This document shows, in pieces, positions 51,651 to 59,248 of a stretch of 64,000 nucleotides of DNA (position 1 is the stretch's first letter; each line of letters begins with the position of its first letter). Origin of the DNA: Nocardioides sp. QY071 (GTDB lineage: Bacteria; Actinomycetota; Actinomycetes; Propionibacteriales; Nocardioidaceae); NCBI RefSeq assembly GCF_029961765.1, contig NZ_CP124681.1:310001-374000 (forward strand), written 5' to 3'. The notes under the pieces are model-generated. The model was not told the DNA's origin. It worked only from the letters and a program-made list of their open reading frames with translations, and searched no databases. Made by a program: the position numbers and the translations under genes.

Positions 51651-52316
51651 GTGGGAGATGGAGGGTCGGAGGTCTGGCAGGTCGCCCTCGTTGAGGACCA
51701 CCTGCTGCAACGTCGCCGTACCGAGGAGATCCTCGGACGCGAGTCGGGCCTGGTCGTGGTGGCGAGCTGCAGCACGCTGCCCGAGTTCCTCGCCTGGGTG
51801 CAGCGTGCACCGGTGAGCTCGCGCCCCCAGCTGCTCGTGCTCGACCTCAGCGTCGATCGTGGGCCCAGCGTCGACCCGGACGTCGTGGCTCGCCTCGTCG
51901 ACGCCGGTCTGCGGATCCTGGTGCTGTCCGCGCTCGCCTCACCCGCCCTGGTCCGCGCCGTCATCAAGGCCGGAGTCGCCGGGATCGTCGGCAAGCGCGA
52001 CTCCGAGCAGGACGTGGTCGACGCGGTGTGGACCGTGCTGCGCCGCGGCGAGTGGATGACCCCTGACCTCGCCGCCGTGATCGCCTCCGACGCCGACCGT
52101 CCGCAGCTCAGCGACCAGGAGGAGCGGGCTCTGGTGCTCTATGCCTCCGGGCTCACCCTCGGCGCGGTCGCCGAGGCCTTGGGGGTCAAGCCCGAGTCGG
52201 CGAAGACCTACATCGGCCGGGTGAAGGCCAAGTACGCCGCGGCGGGTCGGCCGGTGCGCTCGAAGGTCGAGCTCAGCCGGATCGCCGTGGACGACGGGTA
52301 CGTCGGGCACGTGTGA
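51651..52316 (+). CDS. LuxR-type response regulator (paralogue 1)
   Basis: Protein of 221 aa from GTG 51651. Receiver: VALVEDHLLQRRRTEE, phospho-acceptor LLVLDLSVDRG, Ser in VLSALAS, Lys in IVGKRDS. HTH: LSDQEERALVLYASGLTLGAV, AEALGVKPESAKTYIGRVKAKY. Divergent from the tandem-module kinase and about 60-65% identical by eye to the regulator at 54509-55186, including the unusual LSDQEERALVLYASGLTL opening of the HTH. The pair flanks the glycine-rich DUF11 gene. Confidence 0.9.
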   Translation: MGDGGSEVWQVALVEDHLLQRRRTEEILGRESGLVVVASCSTLPEFLAWVQRAPVSSRPQLLVLDLSVDRGPSVDPDVVARLVDAGLRILVLSALASPALVRAVIKAGVAGIVGKRDSEQDVVDAVWTVLRRGEWMTPDLAAVIASDADRPQLSDQEERALVLYASGLTLGAVAEALGVKPESAKTYIGRVKAKYAAAGRPVRSKVELSRIAVDDGYVGHV

Positions 52317-52384
52317 CGACGCCCCGCGCCGAGGGGCAACGCGCCCTCCGGTGTGTGGTCCACCTATTGGCGGAACCTCTAAGA

Positions 52385-52420
52385 CGGAGGGGCCGCACCC
52401 GAACGGGTGCGGCCCCTCCG
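52385..52420. terminator. Bidirectional terminator
   Basis: Perfect 17-bp stem (52385-52401 with 52404-52420) with an AA loop and CCTTT after it, placed between the convergent regulator (51651-52316) and the DUF11 gene. Just upstream, CCCC-N7-GGGGCAAC at 52322-52340 is a looser relative of the shared island element. Confidence 0.85.
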
Positions 52421-52458
52421 CCTTTCGACATCCAGCCTGGGGTGGTGCCTGGTCTGGC

Positions 52459-54288
52459 TCAGCGTCCGGAGAGGCTCCGGGCGCCAGTGGCAGGCGTACC
52501 CGCGACCTTCTTGGGCTGCTTGGGCGTCTTGACCTTGGCCTTCGACGGCAGCGACTGGACCGGGTTGCCGGCGGGGGTGGTGCCGGCGGCCGTTGCGACG
52601 TTGACCACCTTGCCGGCCACCAGGTCACGCTTGTGGACCTTGTAGGTGGCCGTGCAGGTGATCGAGGCCCCGGGGGCGAGGCCGGTGGCCGGGAGCGCCG
52701 GGCACTTCGGCGTCAGGCTGCCCTTGCCGCTGAACTGCTGCTCCGCGATCGTGACCGTCTTCAGCGCGATGTTGCCGGTGTTGGTCACCTTGAAGGTGTA
52801 CTTGATCTTCTCGCCGAGCTTGGCGACCTTCTTGGGCGTCGCCTTCTTGACCAGCGCGACACCGGGAACGGCCGGCTGCACGGTGGCGGCCGCGGTGTTG
52901 TTCGCCGGGTTGCCGCGGTCGGTGACGCCCACGTTGTTCAGCACGGGTGCGTTGCCGGTGAGGACCTTGCTGTAGACCAGGGTCAGCTTCTCGCCGTTGT
53001 CGAGACCGCGGACGTCGCCGCCCACGGGCCGCGAGCAGTCGAGCTCGCCGTCGGCGGGGATCGCCGAGCCGACCGCGGTGTCACAGGAGAACGGCGTGCC
53101 GCTGCCGCTGGCCTGGACCGACACCAGGGTGCCGCCGCCGGCCTTGTCGTCGGTGACCGTGACCGTGTCGTCGATGCCCATCAGGTCGGGACCGTTGTTG
53201 GTGATCACCAGGGTGTAGGTGACCGGCGTGCCGGACTCGAACACCTCGGCCGCGGCCGTCTTGGTGACCGACAGGTCGTAGTTGCACGGCACCCACTCGA
53301 TCTCGCCGGTGCCGTCGCGGCTCGGCTCGTCGTCGGCCAGCTTCTCGCCCTCTGCCTGGGGGATGAGAGCCGCACCGTGGGCGGTGTCGAAGTAGCTGGA
53401 GCCGCCGCCACCGCCGCCGCCGATGATCGCGCCGTTCGGGCCGGTCACGTCGCCGATGGTGGTGGCACCGCCGCCGCCGCCGAAGTAGCCGGCGCCGCCG
53501 CCGCCGCCCTGGTCGGCGCCGTTGGGACCGCCGCCCTCACCGCCGTTGCGGGCGTCGCCGGGGTGACCGTTGTTGTCGGTGTCGCTCGCGTGGACGCCGC
53601 CGGCGCCGGGTGCGCTGGTGTCGCCGCCCTGGCCGCCGCCGGGCGCGCCGGGCGTGTCAGCGGTGGCATCGTTGCCGGCCGCGCCTTCCTGGCCGGCCCA
53701 CGTGCCTGCGCCGTCGACGACGCCGGCGTGACCGCCGCCGCCTGCGTCGCCGTTGTGGCCGCCGCCAGAGCCGCCGCCGCCGCCGACCAGCGCGACGAGG
53801 TCGCCGTTGACTGAGAAGCTGGTGTAGCCGCCGCCGCCACCACCAGTGTGGCCGCCGGGACCGCCGTTGCCGCCCTTGTCGTCGCCGGAGGCGCCACCGA
53901 TGCCGCCGCCGGAACCGCCGTCGCCGACCACGCCGGTGAGCACGTCGCCCGGCGCTACCGGGATGCGGAACTGGATGCGGGCGCCCTGGCCGCCGCCGAC
54001 CTGGATCGGGTCGTCCGGGTCCTCGGTCTCCGGGTCGTCGTCGCCGGTGGAGACGGCGGTGCCGCCGTTGGCGCCCTCGAGGGTGACCACTGCGGCGCAG
54101 GAGCCGGGAGCGGGGGTCTCCTCGAACGCGCCGACGCCGAGCACGGTCGGCTCCTCGGGCTCGGGGGCGGGATCGGCGTGCGAGCTGGGCACGCTTCCGA
54201 AGATGGTGATCGTGGCGGTCGCGGTGGCCAGCGCGGCGATGCCGGCGAGCCTCACGCGACGTCGGGGGGAGGTAGTCAATGCGGACAT
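52459..54288 (-). CDS. Secreted glycine-rich DUF11-repeat surface protein
   Basis: Protein of 609 aa. Residues 1-38: signal peptide (AGIAALATATATITIFGSVPSSHA). ~55-345: a glycine-rich beta region with GGGGGG runs, starting VVTLEGANGGTAV and QGARIQFRIPVAPGDVLTGVVG, which resembles Gly-rich sheet/lattice domains rather than collagen. ~350-605: two DUF11/conserved-repeat (CARD-like) domains (YDLSVTKTAAA, TYTLVITNNGPDL; VALVKKATPKK, YTFKVTNTGNIALKTVTI). The C-terminus ends GTPATGARSLSGR with no hydrophobic tail. An internal LPATG lies inside the second DUF11. Start ATG 54288 has TAGAAA 7 nt upstream (weak leaderless -10). Likely a wall or surface polymer-forming protein of the island. Confidence 0.87.
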   Translation of the reverse strand: MSALTTSPRRRVRLAGIAALATATATITIFGSVPSSHADPAPEPEEPTVLGVGAFEETPAPGSCAAVVTLEGANGGTAVSTGDDDPETEDPDDPIQVGGGQGARIQFRIPVAPGDVLTGVVGDGGSGGGIGGASGDDKGGNGGPGGHTGGGGGGYTSFSVNGDLVALVGGGGGSGGGHNGDAGGGGHAGVVDGAGTWAGQEGAAGNDATADTPGAPGGGQGGDTSAPGAGGVHASDTDNNGHPGDARNGGEGGGPNGADQGGGGGAGYFGGGGGATTIGDVTGPNGAIIGGGGGGGSSYFDTAHGAALIPQAEGEKLADDEPSRDGTGEIEWVPCNYDLSVTKTAAAEVFESGTPVTYTLVITNNGPDLMGIDDTVTVTDDKAGGGTLVSVQASGSGTPFSCDTAVGSAIPADGELDCSRPVGGDVRGLDNGEKLTLVYSKVLTGNAPVLNNVGVTDRGNPANNTAAATVQPAVPGVALVKKATPKKVAKLGEKIKYTFKVTNTGNIALKTVTIAEQQFSGKGSLTPKCPALPATGLAPGASITCTATYKVHKRDLVAGKVVNVATAAGTTPAGNPVQSLPSKAKVKTPKQPKKVAGTPATGARSLSGR

Positions 54289-54322
54289 GCCCGGCTTTCT
54301 ATCGGCCTCCCGGTGCGCGAAT

Positions 54323-54340
54323 CCCCCTAAGTGGGGCAAC
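54323..54340. promoter_or_regulatory. Shared island element, copy C (DUF11 gene / regulator 2)
   Basis: CCCCCTAAGTGGGGCAAC lies 35 bp upstream of the DUF11 gene start (reverse) and 186 bp upstream of regulator 2 (forward), so it could serve both. CCGAA follows 21 nt after the G-run, exactly as in copy D. No obvious forward -10 at the 53-nt spacing. The rest of the 220-bp gap is featureless. Confidence 0.5.
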
Positions 54341-54508
54341 TCGGCTCAAATGCCCCCCGAACAGGTGACAGGACGGCCGGCGCGATCGACGCCAGACGAC
54401 GCGAGGGACCGCGTGCTGTCCAACGGCCTGGCGCGCCCGCCCGCAGTCCCCCCAGTCTTCCACCTGGTCGAGTCCGGGGCAGCGGAGATTCAGGAAGGCT
54501 CATATCCA

Positions 54509-55186
54509 GTGACACACGTGCAGGAGGGCGGGCCTGCGTACTGGCGCGTCGCGATCGTCGAGGACCATCGGTTGCAGCGGCTGCGCACCGAGGAGCTGGT
54601 CGGCCGGCAGCCCGGCCTGCGGGTGGTGTGCTCCTGCGAGACGCTCGACGAGCTGATGACCTGGATGGCGGGCCGGTCGTCGCACGAGCGGCCGCATGTC
54701 GTCGTCCTCGACCTCGTCGTCGACCGTGGCCGCGACGCGGACCCGGCCGTCGTCGAGCGGCTGGTGCGTTCCGGGCTGCGTGTCCTGGTGCTCTCCGCGA
54801 TGGCGTCGGTCCCGCTCGTGCGCGCCATGATCCGCGCCGGAGTCACCGGTTTCGTGGGCAAGAGGGACACCGAGGAGGACATCGTCGCTGCGCTCTGGGC
54901 GGTGCTCCGGCGCCGTCAGTGGATCACCCCGGAGCTGGCGAGCGTGATGGCGGGGGACGCTCAGCGTCCCCGGCTCAGCGATCAGGAGGAGCGCGCCCTG
55001 GTTCTCTACGCGTCCGGCCTGACCCTCGACGCGGTCGCCGAGGCCTTGGGGGTGAAGCGCGACACCGTCAAGAAGTACATCGAGCGCGTGAAGGCCAAGT
55101 ACGCCGACGTCGGGCGTCCGGTGCGGACGAAGATCGACCTCAACCGGGAGGCGATCCGAGACGGCCTGATGACCCCGTCGTCATGA
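54509..55186 (+). CDS. LuxR-type response regulator (paralogue 2)
   Basis: Protein of 225 aa; GTG 54509 with AGGAAGG about 10 nt ahead. Receiver: VAIVEDHRLQRLRTEE, phospho-acceptor VVVLDLVVDRG, Ser in VLSAMAS, Lys in FVGKRDT. HTH: LSDQEERALVLYASGLTLDAV, AEALGVKRDTVKKYIERVKAKY. Close paralogue of the regulator at 51651-52316, probably a local duplication on either side of the DUF11 gene. No kinase is adjacent; it may share the 49249-51570 kinase. Followed by copy D of the shared element and a sortase. Confidence 0.9.
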   Translation: MTHVQEGGPAYWRVAIVEDHRLQRLRTEELVGRQPGLRVVCSCETLDELMTWMAGRSSHERPHVVVLDLVVDRGRDADPAVVERLVRSGLRVLVLSAMASVPLVRAMIRAGVTGFVGKRDTEEDIVAALWAVLRRRQWITPELASVMAGDAQRPRLSDQEERALVLYASGLTLDAVAEALGVKRDTVKKYIERVKAKYADVGRPVRTKIDLNREAIRDGLMTPSS

Positions 55187-55222
55187 GCGACGGATCGCTC
55201 GGGCTCCCATGACCCGGCTCTG

Positions 55223-55241
55223 CCCCCTCAACGGGGGACAA
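55223..55241 (+). promoter_or_regulatory. Shared island element, copy D (upstream of sortase)
   Basis: CCCCCTCAACGGGGGACAA, 202 bp before the sortase ATG and 36 bp after the regulator stop. TAGCGT, a good TANNNT hexamer, starts 53 nt after the G-run (55290-55295), the same spacing as copy A. It would give a ~125-nt leader before the GGAGG of the sortase. The rest of the gap shows nothing else. Confidence 0.55.
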
Positions 55242-55424
55242 TCCTCAACCAGCTCTGCCGAAGCGCGGAGTGGGCCTCGATCGCGCCGCTAGCGTCCAGG
55301 CAGGTGGAGGGGATCGACGGTTCGCGTCCTGCCTCCGTCGGAGACGCGAGGAACTCGGCGTGACGTAGCACCGTCGGTGCGCGCCCGTTCCGCGTCCGCG
55401 GACATCAGCTTCTTGGAGGTAGGG

Positions 55425-56078
55425 ATGGCCCTCGAACGATCCGGGCCGCAGCGGGTCGTGCACACGCGTGGCCCGCTGCGCGCCGTCGCGCACGCAGGTG
55501 TCGCTGCGGCACTGACGGTCAGCCTCGCCGTGGTGCTGGGCGGGGCCGTCGTCCCCGGCGCGGACGCGACACCCGTGGAGCGGGTCCGCGCGACCGCGGC
55601 CTGCTCCACACCGGCAGGACCGTTCACCCCGGCGACGACCAGCATCCCCGCGATCGGCCGGTCGGTCAGCGTCGTGCGCGTGCGCCGTACCCCCTCGGGT
55701 GCGGTCGGCACGCCGCCGGTCACCAAGCGTGGCAAGTGGCTGATGGGCCTCGATCCGCAGGTCCGGCCGGGCGGCGGCAAGGGCAGCGTGATCATGGTGG
55801 CGCACACCTGGCCCGACGACTCGGCGCTCGGCAACGCGCTGCTCCGCTCGCTCGCCGTGGGTGACCGGCTCCAGCTCGCCAACGGCTCCGCGAATGCCTG
55901 CTACCAGGTCACCGGGCGCAAGAAGTACGGCGCCACCAAGGTCCCCCGCAAGAAGGCCTTCCGCTGGTGGGGGCCGGAGCAGCTGGTGATCGTGGTGTGC
56001 TCGGGCAAGCGGCTCGGCCCGGGGCGCTGGACTCACCGCACGATCTGGTACGCGACCCCCGTCGTCGATCCAGGCTGA
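55425..56078 (+). CDS. Secreted class F sortase
   Basis: Protein of 217 aa; GGAGG about 6 nt before ATG 55425. Residues 20-48: hydrophobic signal (AGVAAALTVSLAVVLGGAVV). The catalytic beta barrel has TSIPAIGRSVSVV, VIMVAHTWPDD (His127), LVIVVCSGKR (Cys192) and HRTIWYATPV (Arg205): the full His-Cys-Arg triad. Class F sortases are the actinobacterial single-domain type; substrates are mostly unknown. The same fold is fused to the adhesin at 45958-48534. No canonical LPXTG protein with membrane tail is seen in this window, so its substrate is elsewhere or non-canonical. Confidence 0.88.
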   Translation: MALERSGPQRVVHTRGPLRAVAHAGVAAALTVSLAVVLGGAVVPGADATPVERVRATAACSTPAGPFTPATTSIPAIGRSVSVVRVRRTPSGAVGTPPVTKRGKWLMGLDPQVRPGGGKGSVIMVAHTWPDDSALGNALLRSLAVGDRLQLANGSANACYQVTGRKKYGATKVPRKKAFRWWGPEQLVIVVCSGKRLGPGRWTHRTIWYATPVVDPG

Positions 56079-56220
56079 CCAGGACGGTCCACAGATCCCA
56101 CGTCGGTGCGCAGAGTCGTCCCCTTGCCGCCCGGCGTGTGCAGCTGCAGGAGCAGCGGCCCCACGTGTGCACCCCACTGCGCACTGACCCCGAGACCCGG
56201 GTGGGCCGTCTCGTGCAGCC

Positions 56221-56259
56221 GCCGCAACCCTGTCGGGCGTCCGGCCCGGCAGGGTTGCG
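56221..56259 (+). terminator. Hairpin, likely terminator
   Basis: 17-bp stem with a single T/C mismatch (56221-56237 with 56243-56259), loop GTCCG, in the 244-bp gap between the convergent sortase and small membrane protein genes. The rest of the gap holds no supportable gene. Confidence 0.65.
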
Positions 56260-56322
56260 GATGGGACGAGCTCGGCACTGCACCATCGGGCATGCCGAGT
56301 CCGGCCAGCACCCCTGACGGGG

Positions 56323-56688
56323 TCAGCCGGCGTCGGCCGGGCCGAGGCAGACGGCGACCAGCTCGCCCGCGGCCTCGCCCAGGAACACGGCCCAGCCGCG
56401 GTCGAAGGACACCAGCTCGGTGGCGCCGTCCGGGGTGCGGATGATCGCCTTGCTCGGGATGACGTCGCGGTCGAAGCCGGTCGGCGAGCACCGGTTCTCC
56501 TGCATCAGCGAGTCGAGGGGACCCGACGACATGTCGATGCGGCGAGCCGGGTCGGTGGGCGGTCGCGTCGCGACCGAGCCGATCCCGCCGAAGGCGACCA
56601 GCAGGGTGAGGGCGGCCACGGTGGTCGACGTACGCGTGGCGTGGACGGCGACCCGAAGCCAGGTCGGGGCCGTGACGACAACGCTCAT
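56323..56688 (-). CDS. Small membrane or secreted hypothetical protein
   Basis: Protein of 121 aa; AAGGGGGG lies just upstream of ATG 56688. One hydrophobic segment (~20-42, STTVAALTLLVAFGGIGSVA) preceded by Arg, then an outer domain with LMQENRCSPTGF, VIPSKAIIRTPDGA and GWAVFLGEAAGELVAVCLG containing two Cys that may pair. No family recognised. Convergent with the sortase gene across a hairpin and divergent from the MoxR gene, so it may or may not belong to the surface island. Confidence 0.65.
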   Translation of the reverse strand: MSVVVTAPTWLRVAVHATRTSTTVAALTLLVAFGGIGSVATRPPTDPARRIDMSSGPLDSLMQENRCSPTGFDRDVIPSKAIIRTPDGATELVSFDRGWAVFLGEAAGELVAVCLGPADAG

Positions 56689-56819
56689 GAGCCCCCCTTG
56701 TCCAGTGTCCCGGTCAGCCCGTCGCCGGGTCTCTTCCCACTGCCCATCACAACGACGGGAGGGCGGCCGGGTCACGACCGCGTGACGTGACAGACACCGG
56801 CGCACGGCAGGATGGGGCC

Positions 56820-57695
56820 ATGACCTGGTTCGACGCCCCGGCCGACGCGGCCACCCGGCTCGCGGCGGCGGGCTACCTCGCGGACGCCGCCACGGCGACC
56901 ACCACCTATCTCGCCGGCGCGTTGGAGAAGCCGCTGCTGCTCGAGGGGCCGGCCGGCGTCGGGAAGACCGAGCTGGCGAAGGCGGTGTCCCGGGCGACGG
57001 GCGCCGAGCTGGTCCGGCTGCAGTGCTACGAGGGGCTCGACGAGGCGCGCGCGCTCTACGAGTGGAACTACAAGAAGCAGCTCCTGCGGATCCAGGCCGC
57101 CAACGCCGGCGACTCCGGTGTCGACTGGGATGCCACCCACGACGACATCTTCTCCGAGGAGTTCCTGCTCACCCGGCCCCTGCTCACCGCGATCCGGCGC
57201 GAGGAGCCGACGGTGCTGCTCATCGACGAGGTGGACAAGACCGACATCGAGGTCGAGGGCCTGTTGCTGGAGGTGCTCAGCGACTTCCAGGTGACCATCC
57301 CCGAGCTCGGCACCGTCGCCGCGACCCGCCGCCCGTTCGTCGTCCTGACCTCGAACGCCAGCCGCGAGCTGTCCGAGGCGGTCAAGCGCCGCTGCCTCTA
57401 CCTCCACATCGACTATCCGGACGCCGCCCGCGAGCGGCAGATCCTGCAGCAGCAGGTCCCCGGCCTCGACGACCGGATCGCCGAGCAGCTGGTCACCACC
57501 GTCGGGCGGTTGCGCGAGCTGGAGCTGAAGAAGGCACCCTCGATCGCCGAGTCGGTCGACTGGGCCCGAACCCTGATCGCGCTCGAGATCCGCGACCTCG
57601 ACGCCAAGGCGATCGCCGACACCCTCGGCGCCGTGCTCAAGCACCAGTCCGACCACGAGCGCGCCGTCAAGGAGCTCAAGCTCGCCCGGGCTTGA
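56820..57695 (+). CDS. MoxR-type AAA+ ATPase
   Basis: Protein of 291 aa (ATG 56820, preceded by AGGATGGGG; an upstream GTG 56787 would add 11 residues). Walker A LEGPAGVGKTELAKA, Walker B VLLIDEVDKTD, sensor 1 VLTSNASRELSEA, and the C-terminal lid with APSIAESVDWARTL, typical of MoxR proteins. MoxR ATPases work with VWA partners as chaperone-like systems that insert metals or activate enzymes, for instance CO dehydrogenase maturation (CoxD/CoxE). The VWA gene follows 7 bp after the stop. Confidence 0.93.
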   Translation: MTWFDAPADAATRLAAAGYLADAATATTTYLAGALEKPLLLEGPAGVGKTELAKAVSRATGAELVRLQCYEGLDEARALYEWNYKKQLLRIQAANAGDSGVDWDATHDDIFSEEFLLTRPLLTAIRREEPTVLLIDEVDKTDIEVEGLLLEVLSDFQVTIPELGTVAATRRPFVVLTSNASRELSEAVKRRCLYLHIDYPDAARERQILQQQVPGLDDRIAEQLVTTVGRLRELELKKAPSIAESVDWARTLIALEIRDLDAKAIADTLGAVLKHQSDHERAVKELKLARA

Positions 57696-57702
57696 GGCCG
57701 TG

Positions 57703-59118
57703 ATGACCGAGTACGCCGAGCAGTCTGGGCTCCTCGAGCGCCATCTCGCGTTCGTCGAGGCGCTGCGCGGCGCCGGGCTGTCGGTCTCGCTCGCCGAGGA
57801 CATCGACTCCCTCGCCGCGCTCGGCGCGGTGCGCTGGGGCGAGCGGGCGACGGTGCGCGACGCGTTCGCCGCCACGATGGTCAAGAAGCAGGCTCAGCGC
57901 ACCACCTTCGACGCGCTCTTCGACGTCTACTTCCCCGCGATGGTCGGCAACGGCGCGGTCGAACAGGGTGGGGAAGAGGCCGGTGACGGGCAGGTGCGCG
58001 ACAACGCTGCCGCCCTGGTCGACTTCCGTGACCGCCTGGCCGAGGCACTCGAGGCGTTCGAGGTCGGGGAGCTCGACGAGGCCGAGCTGCGCCGGATGGC
58101 CGCCGAGATGGTCGGCGTCTTCGGCGCGATGCCCGGCCGTGGGCCCGGGCTGTCGTCCTGGTCGGCCTACACCGCGCTGCAGAGGGTGGCTCCCCAGGAG
58201 CTCGTCGACAAGCTGGTCGCCGGGCTGATGCGGGAGGGCGCCGACGAGGAGGACGCCCGCCGCCGGGCCAACCGCCGGATCGGCTCGTTCACCGCCATGG
58301 TCGAGGACGACGCCCGCCGCCGCATCGCCGAGGAGAAGGGGCCCGACCACGTCGCCGAGGTCGCCGTGCGCCCCAGCATCGACAAGCTCGCCTTCATGGC
58401 CGCGCGTCGTACCGACCTCGACGAGATGCGCAAGGAGATCTTCCCGCTGGCCCGCCGGCTCGCCACCCGGCTCGCCAAGGAGCAGCACTCCCGGCACGCG
58501 CGTACCGCGCCGCTCGACTTCCGGCGCACCGTCCGCGCCTCGATCGCCACCGGCGGCGTACCGATCACGACGCACCACCGGCCCAAGCGGCCGCACCGCA
58601 CCGACCTCGTCGTGCTCTGCGACGTCAGCGGCTCGGTGGCCAACTTCGCCCAGTTCACGTTGCTCTTCGTGTTCGCGCTGCGCGAGGTCTTCCAGAGCAT
58701 GCGGGCCTTCACGTTCATCGACCACGTCCACGAGGTCACCGGCCACTTCCGGCCCGGTGCCGACCCGGTCGACGTCCTCAGCGACCTCGCCGCCGCCACC
58801 TCGCACGCCGCGCTGTGGGGCCGGACCAACTACGGCCGGGCGTTCACCAAGTTCGAGGAGAACCACCTCGACGCGCTCACGCCGAAGACGACCCTGCTCA
58901 TCCTCGGCGACGCCCGTTCCAACTACAGCGACCTCCACGAGGACGCGCTGCGCCGGCTGACCGGCTCGGTGAAGCGGACCTTCTGGCTCAACCCCGAGCA
59001 CGAGCGCAACTGGGGGACGGGCGACTCGGCCGCGCCGGCGTACGGCGAGATCGTGCGGATGATCGAGTGCCGCAACCTGACCCAGCTCAGCGAGTTCGTG
59101 CACGACCTCGCGTGGTGA
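57703..59118 (+). CDS. VWA domain-containing protein (CoxE-like)
   Basis: Protein of 471 aa; GAGG with 5-nt spacing supports ATG 57703. The N-terminal ~290 residues are helical and acidic (RERLAEALEAFEVGELDEAEL-like region, LMREGADEEDARRRANRRIGS); ~300-471 is a von Willebrand A fold with the MIDAS motif CDVSGSVANF, then TNYGRAF and LLILGDARSNY. The CoxE family pairs with MoxR ATPases. No target enzyme operon (for example a molybdenum dehydrogenase) is in this window, so the client is unknown. Followed by a block of palindromes. Confidence 0.92.
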   Translation: MTEYAEQSGLLERHLAFVEALRGAGLSVSLAEDIDSLAALGAVRWGERATVRDAFAATMVKKQAQRTTFDALFDVYFPAMVGNGAVEQGGEEAGDGQVRDNAAALVDFRDRLAEALEAFEVGELDEAELRRMAAEMVGVFGAMPGRGPGLSSWSAYTALQRVAPQELVDKLVAGLMREGADEEDARRRANRRIGSFTAMVEDDARRRIAEEKGPDHVAEVAVRPSIDKLAFMAARRTDLDEMRKEIFPLARRLATRLAKEQHSRHARTAPLDFRRTVRASIATGGVPITTHHRPKRPHRTDLVVLCDVSGSVANFAQFTLLFVFALREVFQSMRAFTFIDHVHEVTGHFRPGADPVDVLSDLAAATSHAALWGRTNYGRAFTKFEENHLDALTPKTTLLILGDARSNYSDLHEDALRRLTGSVKRTFWLNPEHERNWGTGDSAAPAYGEIVRMIECRNLTQLSEFVHDLAW

Positions 59119-59125
59119 GTGGCTG

Positions 59126-59242
59126 CGGGAGTTTCACCGGCCGACCGGTGAAACTCCCGGTTGGACGAGGAAGCATCCTCGTCCAAGCGCCAGTTTCGTC
59201 GTCCAACCCCGCCAGTTTCACCGGCCGACCGGTGAAACTGGC
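59126..59242. repeat. Cluster of three hairpins, GTTTCACCGG family
   Basis: The 130-bp convergent gap is almost wholly palindromic: 15-bp arms at 59126-59140/59145-59159 and 14-bp arms at 59211-59224/59229-59242, both built on GTTTCACCGG-CCGA-CCGGTGAAAC, with an unrelated 11-bp hairpin (TTGGACGAGGA/TCCTCGTCCAA, 59161-59171/59176-59186) between them, plus a partial copy at ~59189. Likely bidirectional terminators or a REP-like element. Confidence 0.78.
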
Positions 59243-59248
59243 GCGAGC

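Noticed and set aside
52700..52720. Internal LPATG in the DUF11 protein as a sortase signal
   Set aside because: It lies inside the second DUF11 domain, about 85 residues from the C-terminus, with no hydrophobic tail behind it, so it is probably coincidental.
55245..56177. Reverse-strand open frame of 310 codons opposite the sortase gene
   Set aside because: Low-complexity composition and complete overlap with a sortase whose catalytic residues are all conserved.
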